From the NCBI RefSeq assembly GCF_024498195.1, contig NZ_CP101824.1, forward strand, positions 3,534,001 through 3,598,000: a DNA stretch of 64,000 bases, in the 5' to 3' direction. Numbering within the stretch: the first letter of the stretch is position 1; each line of letters begins with the position of its first letter. Under the pieces are notes generated by a model. It was given only the letters and a program-made list of their open reading frames with translations. It was not told the DNA's origin and ran no database searches. This DNA comes from Halovivax cerinus. GTDB lineage: Archaea > Halobacteriota > Halobacteria > Halobacteriales > Natrialbaceae. This document shows, piece by piece, positions 43,126-52,857 of this stretch. The translations under genes and the position numbers were made by a program.

Positions 43126-44835
43126 TTACGCGACGGACTTCTCCATGACGACCTCGTCGTACTCGCGATCGTCGAGCGAGGCTTCCTCGGTCCGTTCGTA
43201 CCCGTGATCGCGATAGAACGCCGGGAGGTACGGGTGGTCCTCGGGGATGGTCAACCAGATCGTCTCCGCGCTCCCAGCCGCGACGGCGGCCTCGGCGGCC
43301 GCGAGCAGCTTCGATCCGATCCCTCGTCGCTTCCAGTCTGGGGCCACGCCGAGCCGGCTGACCTCGACGCGATCCGGTGTCGTCGCCGCCAGTCTGAGCC
43401 CGCCGACGACGGTATCCTCGGCGGCCGCGACGATGACCGCCTTCTCGTCGATCCACGCGCGAACCATCGTGGACGTCACCGATTCGGCAGACGCGGGGAA
43501 CCCGAGTTCCCGGTTCTCTGCGTACGCGTTCCGGTAGACGGCCGCGAGGCGTTCCGCGTCGTCGGAGCTGGCTTCTCGAATACGGACGTGCGCGGTTCGA
43601 TCCCCTCGATCGGTCGTGTCGGTGGCCTCACGTGCCGATCCATCCGATTTCTCGTCGGTTTCCAGGTCGCTCGATCGACGGGCGTGTGTCGACGGGTGCT
43701 CGCGCTCGCTCCCGTCTGCAGACACCCCATCACCGTCGTCCGGTTCTATCTCGTCACTGTCGTCCGAGTCCGTCCCCTCATCGTCCAGCGCTTCGTCCTC
43801 GCCGTCGTCCGAGTCCGTCCCCTCATCGTCCAGCGCCTCGTCCTCGCCGTCGTCCGAGTCCGTCCTCTCATCGTCCAGCGCTTCGTCCTCGCCGTCGTCC
43901 GAGTCCGTCCTCTCACCGTCCAGCGCTTCGTCCTCGCCGTCGTCCGAGTTCGCCCCCTCATCGTCCGGTTCCGCGTCGGTGGCGGGTTCGCCCGCTCCGA
44001 CCGGAACATCCGGTTCGGTGCGAGCAGTGTCGGTCGTCGATTCGGCTACCCGTCGTTCAGACCGATCGGAGGAGTCGACGGGCTCGTCGGCCGTCACTGA
44101 CCTCGATCGGTCACCCGGCGAGTCGCTCGATCGGTCCGCGCCACCAGTAGCCGCGGACACGGCCTCTCCGGCCTCGTTCGAATCCGCCGACGCGTCTGTC
44201 GACGTCACTTCAGGTGTGGTCGCATCAGTCGAGGTGGCAGTCGGTTCACCCGCCGGGGTGGGCGAGCCGGCGACGGTCTCCTCCGCCGACGACTCCGACG
44301 TGTTCGGGGCGTCACGTTCGAGGACGGAAGCGGCCGCTCCGCCCTGTCCAGTCGCCCGGTCCGGAGTGGGATTCGTCGCATCGGCGGTCGCAGAATCGGT
44401 CGTGGTGGACTCGGCGCGACCAACGGTGTGTCCGACCGCGGGAGTCGACTCGTCGGCGTCGGCCCCGGTCGTCTCGGACTGGCGTTCGGAGGCTGGCAGG
44501 TCGCCCCCGTGGCCGGTACCGGTTGCCGGTTCCGCAGACGATTCGGCGTCGGGCTCGACCCCGTCGTCGCCGGTCGACACCCCTGTCGCCCCCCGTCGAA
44601 ACCGGTAGGTGAACCCGTCGAGCACCTCCCAGAGGTGCTCCTCGTCGATGATCTCCCAGCCGTGGTCGGCCAGACGGCCGTCCGTCCCGGGGTCGTCGAC
44701 GGTGAATCGCCACTCGTCCACCTCCGGCGCCCGCCGCGTCGTCGCGTCGTCCACGCGCGTCGCGGCCAGGACGAGCCCGTCGTCGCGTCGGAGGGAGACG
44801 GCGGCGTCCTCCAGCTCCTCCAGATCCCAGGTCAT
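43126..44835 (-). CDS. GNAT acetyltransferase with a long acidic repeat linker
   Basis: 569 residues in three parts. An N-terminal domain of about 80 residues (MTWDLEELEDAAVSLRRDD to EHLWEVLDGFTYRF) has no recognised family. A disordered linker of about 330 residues rich in Thr, Ser, Glu and Asp includes four tandem 15-residue units (DSDDGEDEALDDE type). The C-terminal GNAT domain is about 415-569, with VEVSRLGVAPDWKRRGIGSKLLAAAEAA as the acetyl-CoA loop and YLPAFYRDHGYE. The substrate is unknown. The linker is encoded by exact DNA-level repeats, suggesting recent slippage. Confidence 0.88.
   Translation of the reverse strand: MTWDLEELEDAAVSLRRDDGLVLAATRVDDATTRRAPEVDEWRFTVDDPGTDGRLADHGWEIIDEEHLWEVLDGFTYRFRRGATGVSTGDDGVEPDAESSAEPATGTGHGGDLPASERQSETTGADADESTPAVGHTVGRAESTTTDSATADATNPTPDRATGQGGAAASVLERDAPNTSESSAEETVAGSPTPAGEPTATSTDATTPEVTSTDASADSNEAGEAVSAATGGADRSSDSPGDRSRSVTADEPVDSSDRSERRVAESTTDTARTEPDVPVGAGEPATDAEPDDEGANSDDGEDEALDGERTDSDDGEDEALDDERTDSDDGEDEALDDEGTDSDDGEDEALDDEGTDSDDSDEIEPDDGDGVSADGSEREHPSTHARRSSDLETDEKSDGSAREATDTTDRGDRTAHVRIREASSDDAERLAAVYRNAYAENRELGFPASAESVTSTMVRAWIDEKAVIVAAAEDTVVGGLRLAATTPDRVEVSRLGVAPDWKRRGIGSKLLAAAEAAVAAGSAETIWLTIPEDHPYLPAFYRDHGYERTEEASLDDREYDEVVMEKSVA
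43762..43965. repeat. 45-base coding tandem repeat, four copies and a partial
   Basis: Units start at 43762, 43807, 43852 and 43897, with a partial fifth from 43942. Each unit encodes 15 acidic residues in the linker of the GNAT protein; the DNA copies differ at only a few bases. Confidence 0.9.
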
Positions 44836-45059
44836 CGCCTACCCATTCTAACTCACCAGTGAAAACGGTCGCGGTGCACAGAGTGTCAGTTCGAACGAGC
44901 ACACACCGCATCACCGAACAGGACAGTCGTCGCTATCGGCGACGTGGCACTAGCATCTGGTCAAGCGGGGCGGTTCCGTGTCACGATTCCCGCCGACGGG
45001 CCCGTCCCCCGTACTACGGCACCCAGGTCGACCGCACCAGCAGCGGTCACTCGCAGGAA

Positions 45060-45068
45060 CGTTTTTGG
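45060..45068 (+). promoter_or_regulatory. TATA-like box of the APC permease gene
   Basis: CGTTTTTGG, about 27 bases before the GTG at 45092, fits a leaderless start and supports that start choice. Confidence 0.5.
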
Positions 45069-45091
45069 GTGCACACTTCGAGAGAGGTACC

Positions 45092-46426
45092 GTGTCGAGT
45101 GAATCGGGTGGGCGTTCGGGCGATATCGGGCTCTTCGACGCGGTCGCCATCGAGGTCGGCCTCATCGTCGGCGGTGCCCTGTTCAGCCTGACTGGCGTCG
45201 CCGTGGCTATCACAGGACCAGGGGTGGTAGTCGCGTTCGCCATCGCGTTCTCGATCGCCATCCTCGGGCTCGTCCCGACGGCGATGCTCGGTTCCGTCTA
45301 CCCGACGACGGGCGGAAACTACCGCTACCCTGCCCGGTTCGTCTCCCCCGCACTCGCGTTCCTGGCCGCCTGGGGACTCGCGATCAGCATGTTCGGGGGC
45401 GGCCTCCCGCTGTACGCCCTGACGGCCGGGCAGTACGTCGACGCCATCGTCGCGGTCGACCCGACCGCGGTCGGCCTGGCGATGCTGACCGGCTTCTTCC
45501 TCGTGAACCTGCGAGGTATTCGGCCGGCGGCCCAGGTTCAGACACTCATGTTCGTCGCCCTCGTCGCCGCGCTCGGGGCGTTCGTCGTCTTCGGCGTCCC
45601 TGCCGTCGAGGTGGCGAACCTGCGGCCGACGTTCACGGGGGGTCCCGTCGGCCTCGTGACGGCCGCCGGCGTGCTGTACTTCGTCTGTCTGGGGGCCAAC
45701 TTCGTCGTCGACATCGGCGGCGAGGTCCGCGACGCGACGCTGACAATTCCGCGCTCGTTCGCCGTCAGCGTGCCGCTCGTCCTCGGACTGTACGCGCTGC
45801 TGGGGTTCGTCGCGGTGGGGTCGGTCGGGGCCGAGGCGATGGCCGGCGAGACCCTCGCGGTTGCGGCCGAGGCGTTCCTCCCGGCGTCGCTCCGCGCTAC
45901 GTTCATCGTCGGCGGCGCCCTGTTCGCCATCGCCACCAGTGTGAACGCCGTCTTCATCATCGCGCCGAAGTACGTAGCGGTGCTCGCAGCCGACGGCCTC
46001 GTTCCGCCGGCACTGGCCCGTCGGAACGAGCGGTTCGGAACGCCGCACTGGGGCCTCGCACTCGTCTACGTCGTCTCGGTCGCGGCGCTGGTCTCGCCGA
46101 TTCCCGTCGATCAGTTGGGCTCCCTGCTCGGCTTCGGCGGGGCGTTCCTCGTCGTGCCGGTGATGGCCGCCGCGATCCACGTCGTTCGCCACCGCCCGTC
46201 CGGATTCGACCCGGCCGCGTTCCCGCTCTCGCCGCGACTGGTGGGAGGGATGGCCGCCTTCGCGATTCCGCTCAACCTCTGCCTGCTCGTCCTGCTGGCC
46301 ACCACTGCGCCGCGTGTGTTCGCCGGGTGGCTCGCCCTCCTCGCGATCGGCGGCGTCTACTACGTCGCCCGGTCGCGACTTCGACCGCAACCGGAGACGC
46401 CGCCGGCTCTTCGACCAGAACCATGA
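45092..46426 (+). CDS. APC superfamily amino acid permease
   Basis: 444 residues, twelve hydrophobic helices. The N-terminal IGLFDAVAIEVGLIVGGALFSLTG matches the first helix of APC carriers (GxG break), then GSVYPTTGGNYRYPARFVSP and GPGVVVAF. GTG start at 45092. The stop overlaps by four bases the ATG of the hydroxyacyl-CoA dehydrogenase, so uptake and a beta-oxidation-type step may be linked. The substrate is not readable. Confidence 0.9.
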   Translation: MSSESGGRSGDIGLFDAVAIEVGLIVGGALFSLTGVAVAITGPGVVVAFAIAFSIAILGLVPTAMLGSVYPTTGGNYRYPARFVSPALAFLAAWGLAISMFGGGLPLYALTAGQYVDAIVAVDPTAVGLAMLTGFFLVNLRGIRPAAQVQTLMFVALVAALGAFVVFGVPAVEVANLRPTFTGGPVGLVTAAGVLYFVCLGANFVVDIGGEVRDATLTIPRSFAVSVPLVLGLYALLGFVAVGSVGAEAMAGETLAVAAEAFLPASLRATFIVGGALFAIATSVNAVFIIAPKYVAVLAADGLVPPALARRNERFGTPHWGLALVYVVSVAALVSPIPVDQLGSLLGFGGAFLVVPVMAAAIHVVRHRPSGFDPAAFPLSPRLVGGMAAFAIPLNLCLLVLLATTAPRVFAGWLALLAIGGVYYVARSRLRPQPETPPALRPEP

Positions 46427-47559
46427 CGCTAGATACCAACAGACACGAAGACGCTCCCGATATCGACCGCACCGGTGTCGTCGGCGCGGGCGTGATGGGC
46501 CGCGACATCGCGGCGCTACTCGCCTCGGCGGGCTATCGCGTTACGCTCGTCGATGTCGACGCCGACGCATTGACCGACGCGGAGACGTACCACAGCGGCG
46601 CCGTCGCCGGCGCGCTCGCCGACGCGGGCTACGAACCGCCGGACGACTTCGCCGCCCGAATCACCTACGACACGGACCTCGACGCGCTCGCGGACGCCGC
46701 GTTCGTCGTCGAGGCCGTCCCGGAGGACCTCGGGCTGAAGCGCGACCTCGTCGGCTCCCTCGCCGACGTTCTCGGCGACGAGGCGATCCTGGCGACCAAC
46801 ACCTCCTCGCTCACGCCGGGCGAGATCGCGGCCGACGTCGTCGACCCATCCCGCGTCGTGCTCTTTCACTTCGCGAACCCGGCGATTCCGCGCGACCTGG
46901 TCGAGGTCGCCGGCGACGAAGCCGCCGACCGGGTGTTGGAGACGGCCGCCGCGATGGCGGCCGCGATCGGCAAGCGTCCGATCCGCCTCGCGCGAGAGTA
47001 CCGCGCGAACGGCCTCTCGCGACTCTCAGCGAGCATCAAGTGCGCGGCGACCTGGGAACTGCGCGAGGCGACGCCGGCGGCCATCGACACCGCCGCGACG
47101 GCGGTCGGCTTCGCGCAAGGCCCGCTGGAACTGATCGATCGCATCGGGCTGGACGTCCACCTCGCGACGGTCGAGAACCTCGAAGTCGCCTACGGCGACC
47201 GGTACGCGCCCCCGACTCCCGTCCGCGACCGAATGGCGTCGATGATCGAGGACGGTCGACTGGGCCAGAAGTCCGGTGAGGGCTTCTTCGAGTGGGTCGA
47301 CGGCGAGGCGGTCGTCCCCGACCCCGAGGAGTCACACGACGTGACGCCGATCCTCGCCGCGCTGGTCAACGAGGGCCACCGGCTCGTCGACGACGGCGTC
47401 GCCAATGCGGACACAGTCGACGAGATCCTCAGGCGCGGCTCGGCCGGCGACGTCGGTCCGTTCGACGTGGAGTCGATGCTCGGGCGCGACTTCTTGCGCG
47501 ACACGCTGGCGGAGCGCTACGCGGAGACGGGCGCGGGCGTCTACGAGCCGGTGTTCTGA
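46423..47559 (+). CDS. 3-hydroxyacyl-CoA dehydrogenase
   Basis: 378 residues. NAD-binding fold GVVGAGVMGRDIAALLASAGYRVTLVDVD, then VVEAVPEDLGLKRDL, ILATNTSSLTPGEIA and HFANPAIPRDLVEVAGD. The usual HFFNPVxxMxLVE is altered to HFANPAIPRDL. The helical C-terminal domain appears twice (GPLELIDRIGLDVHLATVENL; VNEGHRLVDDGVANADTVDEI), as in single-chain forms. It oxidises 3-hydroxyacyl-CoA or a related hydroxyacid CoA ester. Coupled to the APC permease gene. Confidence 0.9.
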   Translation: MTLDTNRHEDAPDIDRTGVVGAGVMGRDIAALLASAGYRVTLVDVDADALTDAETYHSGAVAGALADAGYEPPDDFAARITYDTDLDALADAAFVVEAVPEDLGLKRDLVGSLADVLGDEAILATNTSSLTPGEIAADVVDPSRVVLFHFANPAIPRDLVEVAGDEAADRVLETAAAMAAAIGKRPIRLAREYRANGLSRLSASIKCAATWELREATPAAIDTAATAVGFAQGPLELIDRIGLDVHLATVENLEVAYGDRYAPPTPVRDRMASMIEDGRLGQKSGEGFFEWVDGEAVVPDPEESHDVTPILAALVNEGHRLVDDGVANADTVDEILRRGSAGDVGPFDVESMLGRDFLRDTLAERYAETGAGVYEPVF

Positions 47560-47882
47560 GAAATTGGGGAGTTGCGAGGCGCTATTGAAGCCCTCAGCAG
47601 GTTACAAACCCTGACCCGGATGTGGTCTATACAGACGAACCTCTTTTCGCCTCGGGTGCGCTTCGCGCACCACTCGGCGAAAACCCGTTCATGCCAAAAG
47701 GCCGGTCTCGCTCCGCTCGACCGGTGAATCGCGCTCACTACCGGGTCCGTCGGACCGCTCGTTCGCGCGAATGCTCGTGTTCAACTCGCAGCTCTCATCG
47801 ACCGGCTGTTTCATGCGATACCATGTCTAAACAACATCAATTCAACGGGTACGGGTGTGAACGCGTCTCCGGTTCGTCTCGA
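47560..47882. other. Hairpin-rich island between convergent genes
   Basis: No gene. 47646-47681 folds as TTCGCC/GGCGAA around GGTGCGC-TTC-GCGCACC, and 47702-47724 has the stem CCGGTC/GACCGG. The AT-richer stretch 47800-47840 follows. The apparent plus-strand frame over this island is not credible as protein. Confidence 0.5.
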
Positions 47883-49562
47883 TCACACGAGCAGCGGCGG
47901 CGCGGCGTAGGGGTCCACGTACACGTCGAGCAGCGTGGGTTCGTCGCTCTCGATCGCGGCTGCGACGGCGTCCGGCAACGCGGCCGGATCCTCGATCACT
48001 TCTCCGGCACACCCGAAGCCGCGAGCGACCTGCGCGTAGTCGATGCCCGGTTCGAAGTCCGTCGACTGGTCGACGTTGTAGCTCCCCATCTGGCTCATCT
48101 TCGAGGAGCCGAGCGACTCGTTGTTCGTCACGATCACGGTGAGCGGGAGGTCCTCGCGAGCGGCCGTCTCCAGGTCCGCGATGTGGTAGCCGATGCCGCC
48201 GTCGCCCGAGAGCGCGACGACCGGGACGTCGGGGCGGGCGAGTTGCACGCCGATCGCCTGCGGCAGACAGGCGTTGATGCCGTCGCTGCCGCGAGCCTGC
48301 AGGTAGCGGAGTCCGGGCTCGGCCGGTTCGTAGAACGCGCCGGAGAAGAAGCCGGGGAAGCTCGTCGCGCTCACCAGCACGCCGTCGGCGGGAAGCGTTC
48401 GGTTCAGTTCCGCGATCACTCGCTGGGGTGTGATCGGGGACGCGTCGCTCTCGAACTCGTCGGCGTGTGACTCGCGCCATGCGTCGCGGGCGGCGGCCAG
48501 TTCGTCGATCAGATCTGCGCGGTCGGCGAACGCCGCCTCGTCGGCGAGCCCGGATTCTTCGCCCGCTTCGATCCGTTCGTTCAGCGCGTCTATCGTCGCC
48601 CGAAGGTCGGCCCCGATCGGGACGTCGGCCTCGTAGTTCCGGCCCAGCCACGCGGGGTCGCGGTCGACGTGGACGACGGCGGCGTCCTCGGGGACCAGCG
48701 ACCAGCCCACGGTCGTGAGGTCGCCGAAGCGGGTCCCGAGGCCGATCACGAGGTCGGCGTCCGCGACGGCGTCGTTCGCGACCTGGCAGAACCCCCAGCG
48801 CCCGACCACGCCCAGGGCGTACGGGGCGGTCTCGGCGACGGCGCCTTTCCCGTTCATCGACGTGACGACCGGCGTGTTCGTCCGTTTGGCGAACGCGCTC
48901 AGTTCGTCGGCGGCGTTGGCGCGAACGATCCCTTCGCCGGCGAGTATCACTGGCCGGTCGGCGTCGGAGAGGTTCTCGAGGACGGCGTCGATCTCGGCCG
49001 GCGACGGTCGCGGACGCGCCGCGGGGAACGTCGCGTCGAGGTCGTCGCGGGGTTCGTGATCGGTCTCCGCGCGGACGACGTCCTCCGGGAGGTTGACGTG
49101 GGCCGGCCCGGGAACGCCGCCGGTCGCCTCGCGCATCGCCGCTTCGACGGCCTCGACGGCGCGGCCAGGTGTCTCGGCGTCGGCCGTGGTCTTCGTGAAC
49201 GGGTCGAGGATTGCCTCGTTGTCCGCGTCCTGGATGACGCCCTTGCCGCGCGTCTCGCGGTCGTTCCCGCCAGTGAGCGCAAGGACGGGACTCGAAGCCC
49301 CGGCCGCCTCGCAGAGTCCGGCCCCGATGTACGCGGCGCCAGGCCCGCTCACACCGTCGACGATCCCGATCGAACGGCTCGCCCGCGCGTAGCCGTCGGC
49401 CATCAGCGCGGCACTGGCCTCGCTACGGGCGAGCACGTGCCGGAGATCCGAATCGGCCAGACTCGCGTAGTAGGGATCCAGCTGCTCGCAGGGAAAGCCG
49501 AACACGGTCTCAACGCCGGCGCGTTCGAAGCAATCGACGATACGGTCGGTGACGCGAGTCAT
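47883..49562 (-). CDS. Thiamine diphosphate-binding enzyme (acetolactate synthase-like)
   Basis: 559 residues with the three domains of the ALS/benzoylformate decarboxylase group. The N-terminal PYR domain has the activating Glu in HVLARSEASAALMADGYARAS. The central domain contains PVILAGEGIVRANA. The C-terminal PP domain has the ThDP/metal motif GDGGIGYHIADLE ending at TNNES. The substrate channel sequence does not identify the reaction, so it could be a synthase, decarboxylase or lyase. No regulatory small subunit gene is adjacent, arguing against canonical IlvB. Start ATG at 49562. Confidence 0.88.
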   Translation of the reverse strand: MTRVTDRIVDCFERAGVETVFGFPCEQLDPYYASLADSDLRHVLARSEASAALMADGYARASRSIGIVDGVSGPGAAYIGAGLCEAAGASSPVLALTGGNDRETRGKGVIQDADNEAILDPFTKTTADAETPGRAVEAVEAAMREATGGVPGPAHVNLPEDVVRAETDHEPRDDLDATFPAARPRPSPAEIDAVLENLSDADRPVILAGEGIVRANAADELSAFAKRTNTPVVTSMNGKGAVAETAPYALGVVGRWGFCQVANDAVADADLVIGLGTRFGDLTTVGWSLVPEDAAVVHVDRDPAWLGRNYEADVPIGADLRATIDALNERIEAGEESGLADEAAFADRADLIDELAAARDAWRESHADEFESDASPITPQRVIAELNRTLPADGVLVSATSFPGFFSGAFYEPAEPGLRYLQARGSDGINACLPQAIGVQLARPDVPVVALSGDGGIGYHIADLETAAREDLPLTVIVTNNESLGSSKMSQMGSYNVDQSTDFEPGIDYAQVARGFGCAGEVIEDPAALPDAVAAAIESDEPTLLDVYVDPYAAPPLLV

Positions 49563-49727
49563 CGGACCACCGCCCGTGGTGAGGATGCACTCGCCGTCGC
49601 ACCTGTCGACGCTCGTCCCGTGATATCGTGTATCACTCGATCCATGCGGTGACACGTGGGCTACGGCGCAAAAAGCTTGCGCAGCCTGTCGGACGGCGCC
49701 GATTCGGTTCGAATCCGGAGCCGCCGG

Positions 49728-51719
49728 TTACACGTGCTCGTCGAGGAAGTCGACGATGCGCTCGAACTGCTCGATGCGGTTCTCGCGCGAGGTGGTGTGG
49801 TGGCCTTCGTCGTCGAAGATGCAGGTCTCGACGGGAATTCCCTGATCCGCGACCGCCTCGGCGATCTGGCGCGCTTCCTCGACCGGCACACGCGGGTCGT
49901 TCTCGCCGTGCTGGACGAAGAGCGGACATTCGATTCGATCGACCTGGTGAATCGGCGAGATGGATTCGAGGAAGTCGCGGTCCTCGGCGAGCGAGCCGTA
50001 CTCTGCTTCGCGGTGCGATCGTCGCCACGCCCCGGTGTTCTCGAGGAAGGTAACCCAGTTCGCGATCCCGACGAAGTCGACCGCGGCCGCCCAGTGGCCC
50101 GGATACTCGGTGATGGCCGCGAGAACCATGAATCCGCCGTAGGACCGGCCGTAGCAGACGATCTTCTCGGGATCGATCGCGGGGTGGTCGGCGAGCCACT
50201 CGACCGCGGCGTCGATATCGCGGACCGAGTCCATCCGCTTCTCGACGTCGTCCAGGCTCGCGTACTCGGCGCCGTAGCCCGCGGAGCCACGGACGTTCGG
50301 CTCGAAGAGCGCGTAACCCGCGTCGAGGAAGTACTGCCGGATCGGACGGTTGCGCCAGGACGGCCGTCGCTGAGCGGCGGGTCCACCGTGGATGTCGACG
50401 ATGACGGGCGTTTCGCCGGGTTCGTACTCGTCGGGCAGGGTGATGAACGCCGGAATTTCCCTCCCAGCGCGAGACTCCGTCTCGCGAGCAGACGGGCGTC
50501 GCTCGTCGACGTCGAACGTCTCGTAGCGGATCAGTTCGGGTTCGTGATAGCGGTCGAGCGTGACGCCACCGGGTGACGGTCGCGTCCACCGCGTGGCCTC
50601 GGGGCCGGCGACGCCCCCGTCCGCGAGGTCGATCGCGTAGATCGAGTAATTCAGGTTCGTCGCCGAGAGGGTCATCGCGGCGCGCTCGCCGCCGGCGCCG
50701 ATCGTCACCTCGGAGACGACGCCGGTGGGGTGGTCGACCGGGACGGCGGCCACGTCGGTCGCACTGGCCAGCCGGCCGGCGGCCGTCACCGAGTAGCCCT
50801 CGACGTTCCACGTGTAGACGAGTCGGCCCGAGTCGGCGTCGAGGGCGAACCCGTCGATGCTCCAGTCGCGGTCGTGCGCGCCGGCCGTGACGGTGTCGTC
50901 GTCCGGGAGTGCGGCGTCCCCAGCCGCGGCGGCCTCGAGAATGTCGTCGTCAATCCCCACGACCGTCTCGATCTCACAGATCTCGAGGTCGATGCGGACG
51001 AGTTCCATCGTGTCGGCGTTCGCGTCGCTCAGGCAGTAGACGTCGCCGTTCGGGCCGAACGTGGCGTGCGTGTACCGGACGTCGCCATCGTGAGGCGTGA
51101 CGTGCTCGCGCTCGCCAGTCTCGACGTCGACGACGAAGAGGTCCGTGTCCGAACTGGCGTTGGCGGTACTCGTGAGGAGGGACGCGCCGTCCCGACTCCA
51201 GTCGTCGACGGCGTAGAACCCCGTGCCCTCGCAGACGAGTCGCGGCTCCGGGACGTCGGTCGAGCCGTCTGCGGTGGCCTCGTCGGCGTCACGCTCTCCA
51301 GGCACGAGGTCACCGACGTCCATCACGTAGACGTCGAAGTCGGCGCCATCGCGGCGGTTCGCCGTGAAGGCGATCCGATCGCCCGTGGGACTCCAGCCGC
51401 CCCACAGGTGGATCGCGTCGGGTCGATCGGTCAGTCGAGCGATCTCGTTCGTCTCGGGGTCCACGACGAAGAGTTGATCGTGTTCGTCGGCCCCGCTGTC
51501 CTTTCCGAACGCGATCGCCCCGCCATCCGTCGACCAGTCTGCGACGGAGACGCGATCCTCGTAGAACGTTCGCTGGGTGGGCCAGGCGCCCGCCTCGTCG
51601 CTCGTCCAGACCTGCATCGTCCCGGTCGCGTCGGAGAGAAACCCGATGCGGCCGTCCGGTCCGACGGTCGGAGCCTGCGTCTCCCGTGCCGATAGATAGT
51701 CACGAAGCGCTCGTGGCAT
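49728..51719 (-). CDS. S9 family prolyl oligopeptidase-like peptidase
   Basis: 663 residues. The N-terminal beta-propeller (about 1-400) has TolB/WD-like blades (HLWGGWSPTGDRIAFTANR and similar). The C-terminal alpha/beta-hydrolase has the nucleophile in CYGRSYGGFM (Ser near residue 527), Asp in GENDPRVPVEE (near 605) and His in EGHHTTSREN (near 640). No signal peptide, so probably cytoplasmic peptide turnover (acylaminoacyl-peptidase/DPP branch). Confidence 0.93.
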   Translation of the reverse strand: MPRALRDYLSARETQAPTVGPDGRIGFLSDATGTMQVWTSDEAGAWPTQRTFYEDRVSVADWSTDGGAIAFGKDSGADEHDQLFVVDPETNEIARLTDRPDAIHLWGGWSPTGDRIAFTANRRDGADFDVYVMDVGDLVPGERDADEATADGSTDVPEPRLVCEGTGFYAVDDWSRDGASLLTSTANASSDTDLFVVDVETGEREHVTPHDGDVRYTHATFGPNGDVYCLSDANADTMELVRIDLEICEIETVVGIDDDILEAAAAGDAALPDDDTVTAGAHDRDWSIDGFALDADSGRLVYTWNVEGYSVTAAGRLASATDVAAVPVDHPTGVVSEVTIGAGGERAAMTLSATNLNYSIYAIDLADGGVAGPEATRWTRPSPGGVTLDRYHEPELIRYETFDVDERRPSARETESRAGREIPAFITLPDEYEPGETPVIVDIHGGPAAQRRPSWRNRPIRQYFLDAGYALFEPNVRGSAGYGAEYASLDDVEKRMDSVRDIDAAVEWLADHPAIDPEKIVCYGRSYGGFMVLAAITEYPGHWAAAVDFVGIANWVTFLENTGAWRRSHREAEYGSLAEDRDFLESISPIHQVDRIECPLFVQHGENDPRVPVEEARQIAEAVADQGIPVETCIFDDEGHHTTSRENRIEQFERIVDFLDEHV

Positions 51720-51917
51720 GGCTCCAGTGGCGAACCGGGGCCGGTTTATCCTTTGGGTCTCGGCATCGTCTCGCCCTGGCGTCTCTCCAGATACCTGCAG
51801 TAGTAAACCGGCGATACCACGGGCAACATGGAGTCCAACGTAGCCGACGATGGAACGCAGCGTCGCTGTACGGGCCGCACGTTCGAATCAACTCGTCGAG
51901 GAGGCCGTTCGCCCTCC

Positions 51918-52640
51918 TCAGTGGACCATGTCGAGGAGGAAGATGAGGAGAAATCCGACGAAAAACAGCGTCGTCGACGTCGGCGTCTCCGGCACTTTCT
52001 GGGCCTTCACGAGGAGTTCCTCCGTCACCAGATAGAGGAGTGCGGCAGACCCGAACGCGAGCACGAGCGCGATCGGCGTTCCCGAGACGCCGCCGAGGGC
52101 GAACACGCCGACGAGCACGCCGACGAGCAACAAGACGCCGAAACTGCCCGGCACGGCGAGCTTCCTGAACGTCCCCATCTCCTCGGGCAACGCGATGACG
52201 CCGGTGACGCCGAGGAAGAGGACCTCGATGGCGAGTGCGACCGCGACGAGGACGCCTGTGGCCGGTTCCGTCAGGAACGCCACCCCGATGAGCACGCCGT
52301 CGATCACCATGTCGATGGCGACGGTGACGAGCAGGCTGGCCGCGCCCGCGATCTTCCCGCCGATGCCTCGCTTCTCGACGTACGTTCCGAGCCGGTGGAC
52401 GCCGAGCATCGTCACGACGCCGATCGCGAACCCCACGACGACCACGCTCGGGGCACGAGTGTGGACATCAGGCAGGAGTTCGGCGGCGACGGCGGCGAAC
52501 ACGACTCCGGCCGCAAAGTGCTGGACGTTGCTCTCCATCTGCGCCGTTGGCGGCCGATAGATAGCGATCACGCCACCGACGAGTGCGGCGACGACCGCCA
52601 GCATCGTGTACGAAACCGCCTGAACAAGTGTTTCGGTCAT
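51918..52640 (-). CDS. ZIP family metal transporter
   Basis: 240 residues, about eight membrane helices. The helix-4 metal motif is HFAAGVVFAAVAAELLPD, and the helix-5 motif has DMVIDGVLIGVAF in place of the usual HNxxEG, a common prokaryotic variant. It probably moves zinc or a related divalent ion. It lacks the His-rich loop of some ZIPs. Confidence 0.85.
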   Translation of the reverse strand: MTETLVQAVSYTMLAVVAALVGGVIAIYRPPTAQMESNVQHFAAGVVFAAVAAELLPDVHTRAPSVVVVGFAIGVVTMLGVHRLGTYVEKRGIGGKIAGAASLLVTVAIDMVIDGVLIGVAFLTEPATGVLVAVALAIEVLFLGVTGVIALPEEMGTFRKLAVPGSFGVLLLVGVLVGVFALGGVSGTPIALVLAFGSAALLYLVTEELLVKAQKVPETPTSTTLFFVGFLLIFLLDMVH

Positions 52641-52857
52641 CCCCTCCTCGTACCTCGTCCAGCTAGTTGAGTGCTGTCGCAGAAACGCCCGGTCGCGCAG
52701 TCGTCGGATCGACTCGTTACCGGATAGGTGAGAGCCGTCGATGCCTGAGCCTGCCGTGAGCCCCTGCCGGCGGCGGATCCCTCGCGAGTCGGCGCGGTCG
52801 CCTGTCAGTCACCGATCGCCCGCCAGCCATGGCGACGACCCGCGGCTGTGCAGTCGG

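Noticed and set aside
43616-44608. Ser-rich plus-strand frame opposite the GNAT linker
   Set aside because: Low-complexity mirror of the acidic repeat; no start signal or fold.
45047-46390. 447-codon minus-strand frame opposite the APC permease
   Set aside because: Arg/Glu/Asp-rich with no motif; it results from codon bias of the membrane protein on the other strand.
49690-49727. tRNA-like T-arm (TTCGG-TTCGAAT-CCGGA)
   Set aside because: The 5-base stem and loop are good, but no acceptor stem, anticodon arm or D-arm can be formed with the preceding 75 bases.
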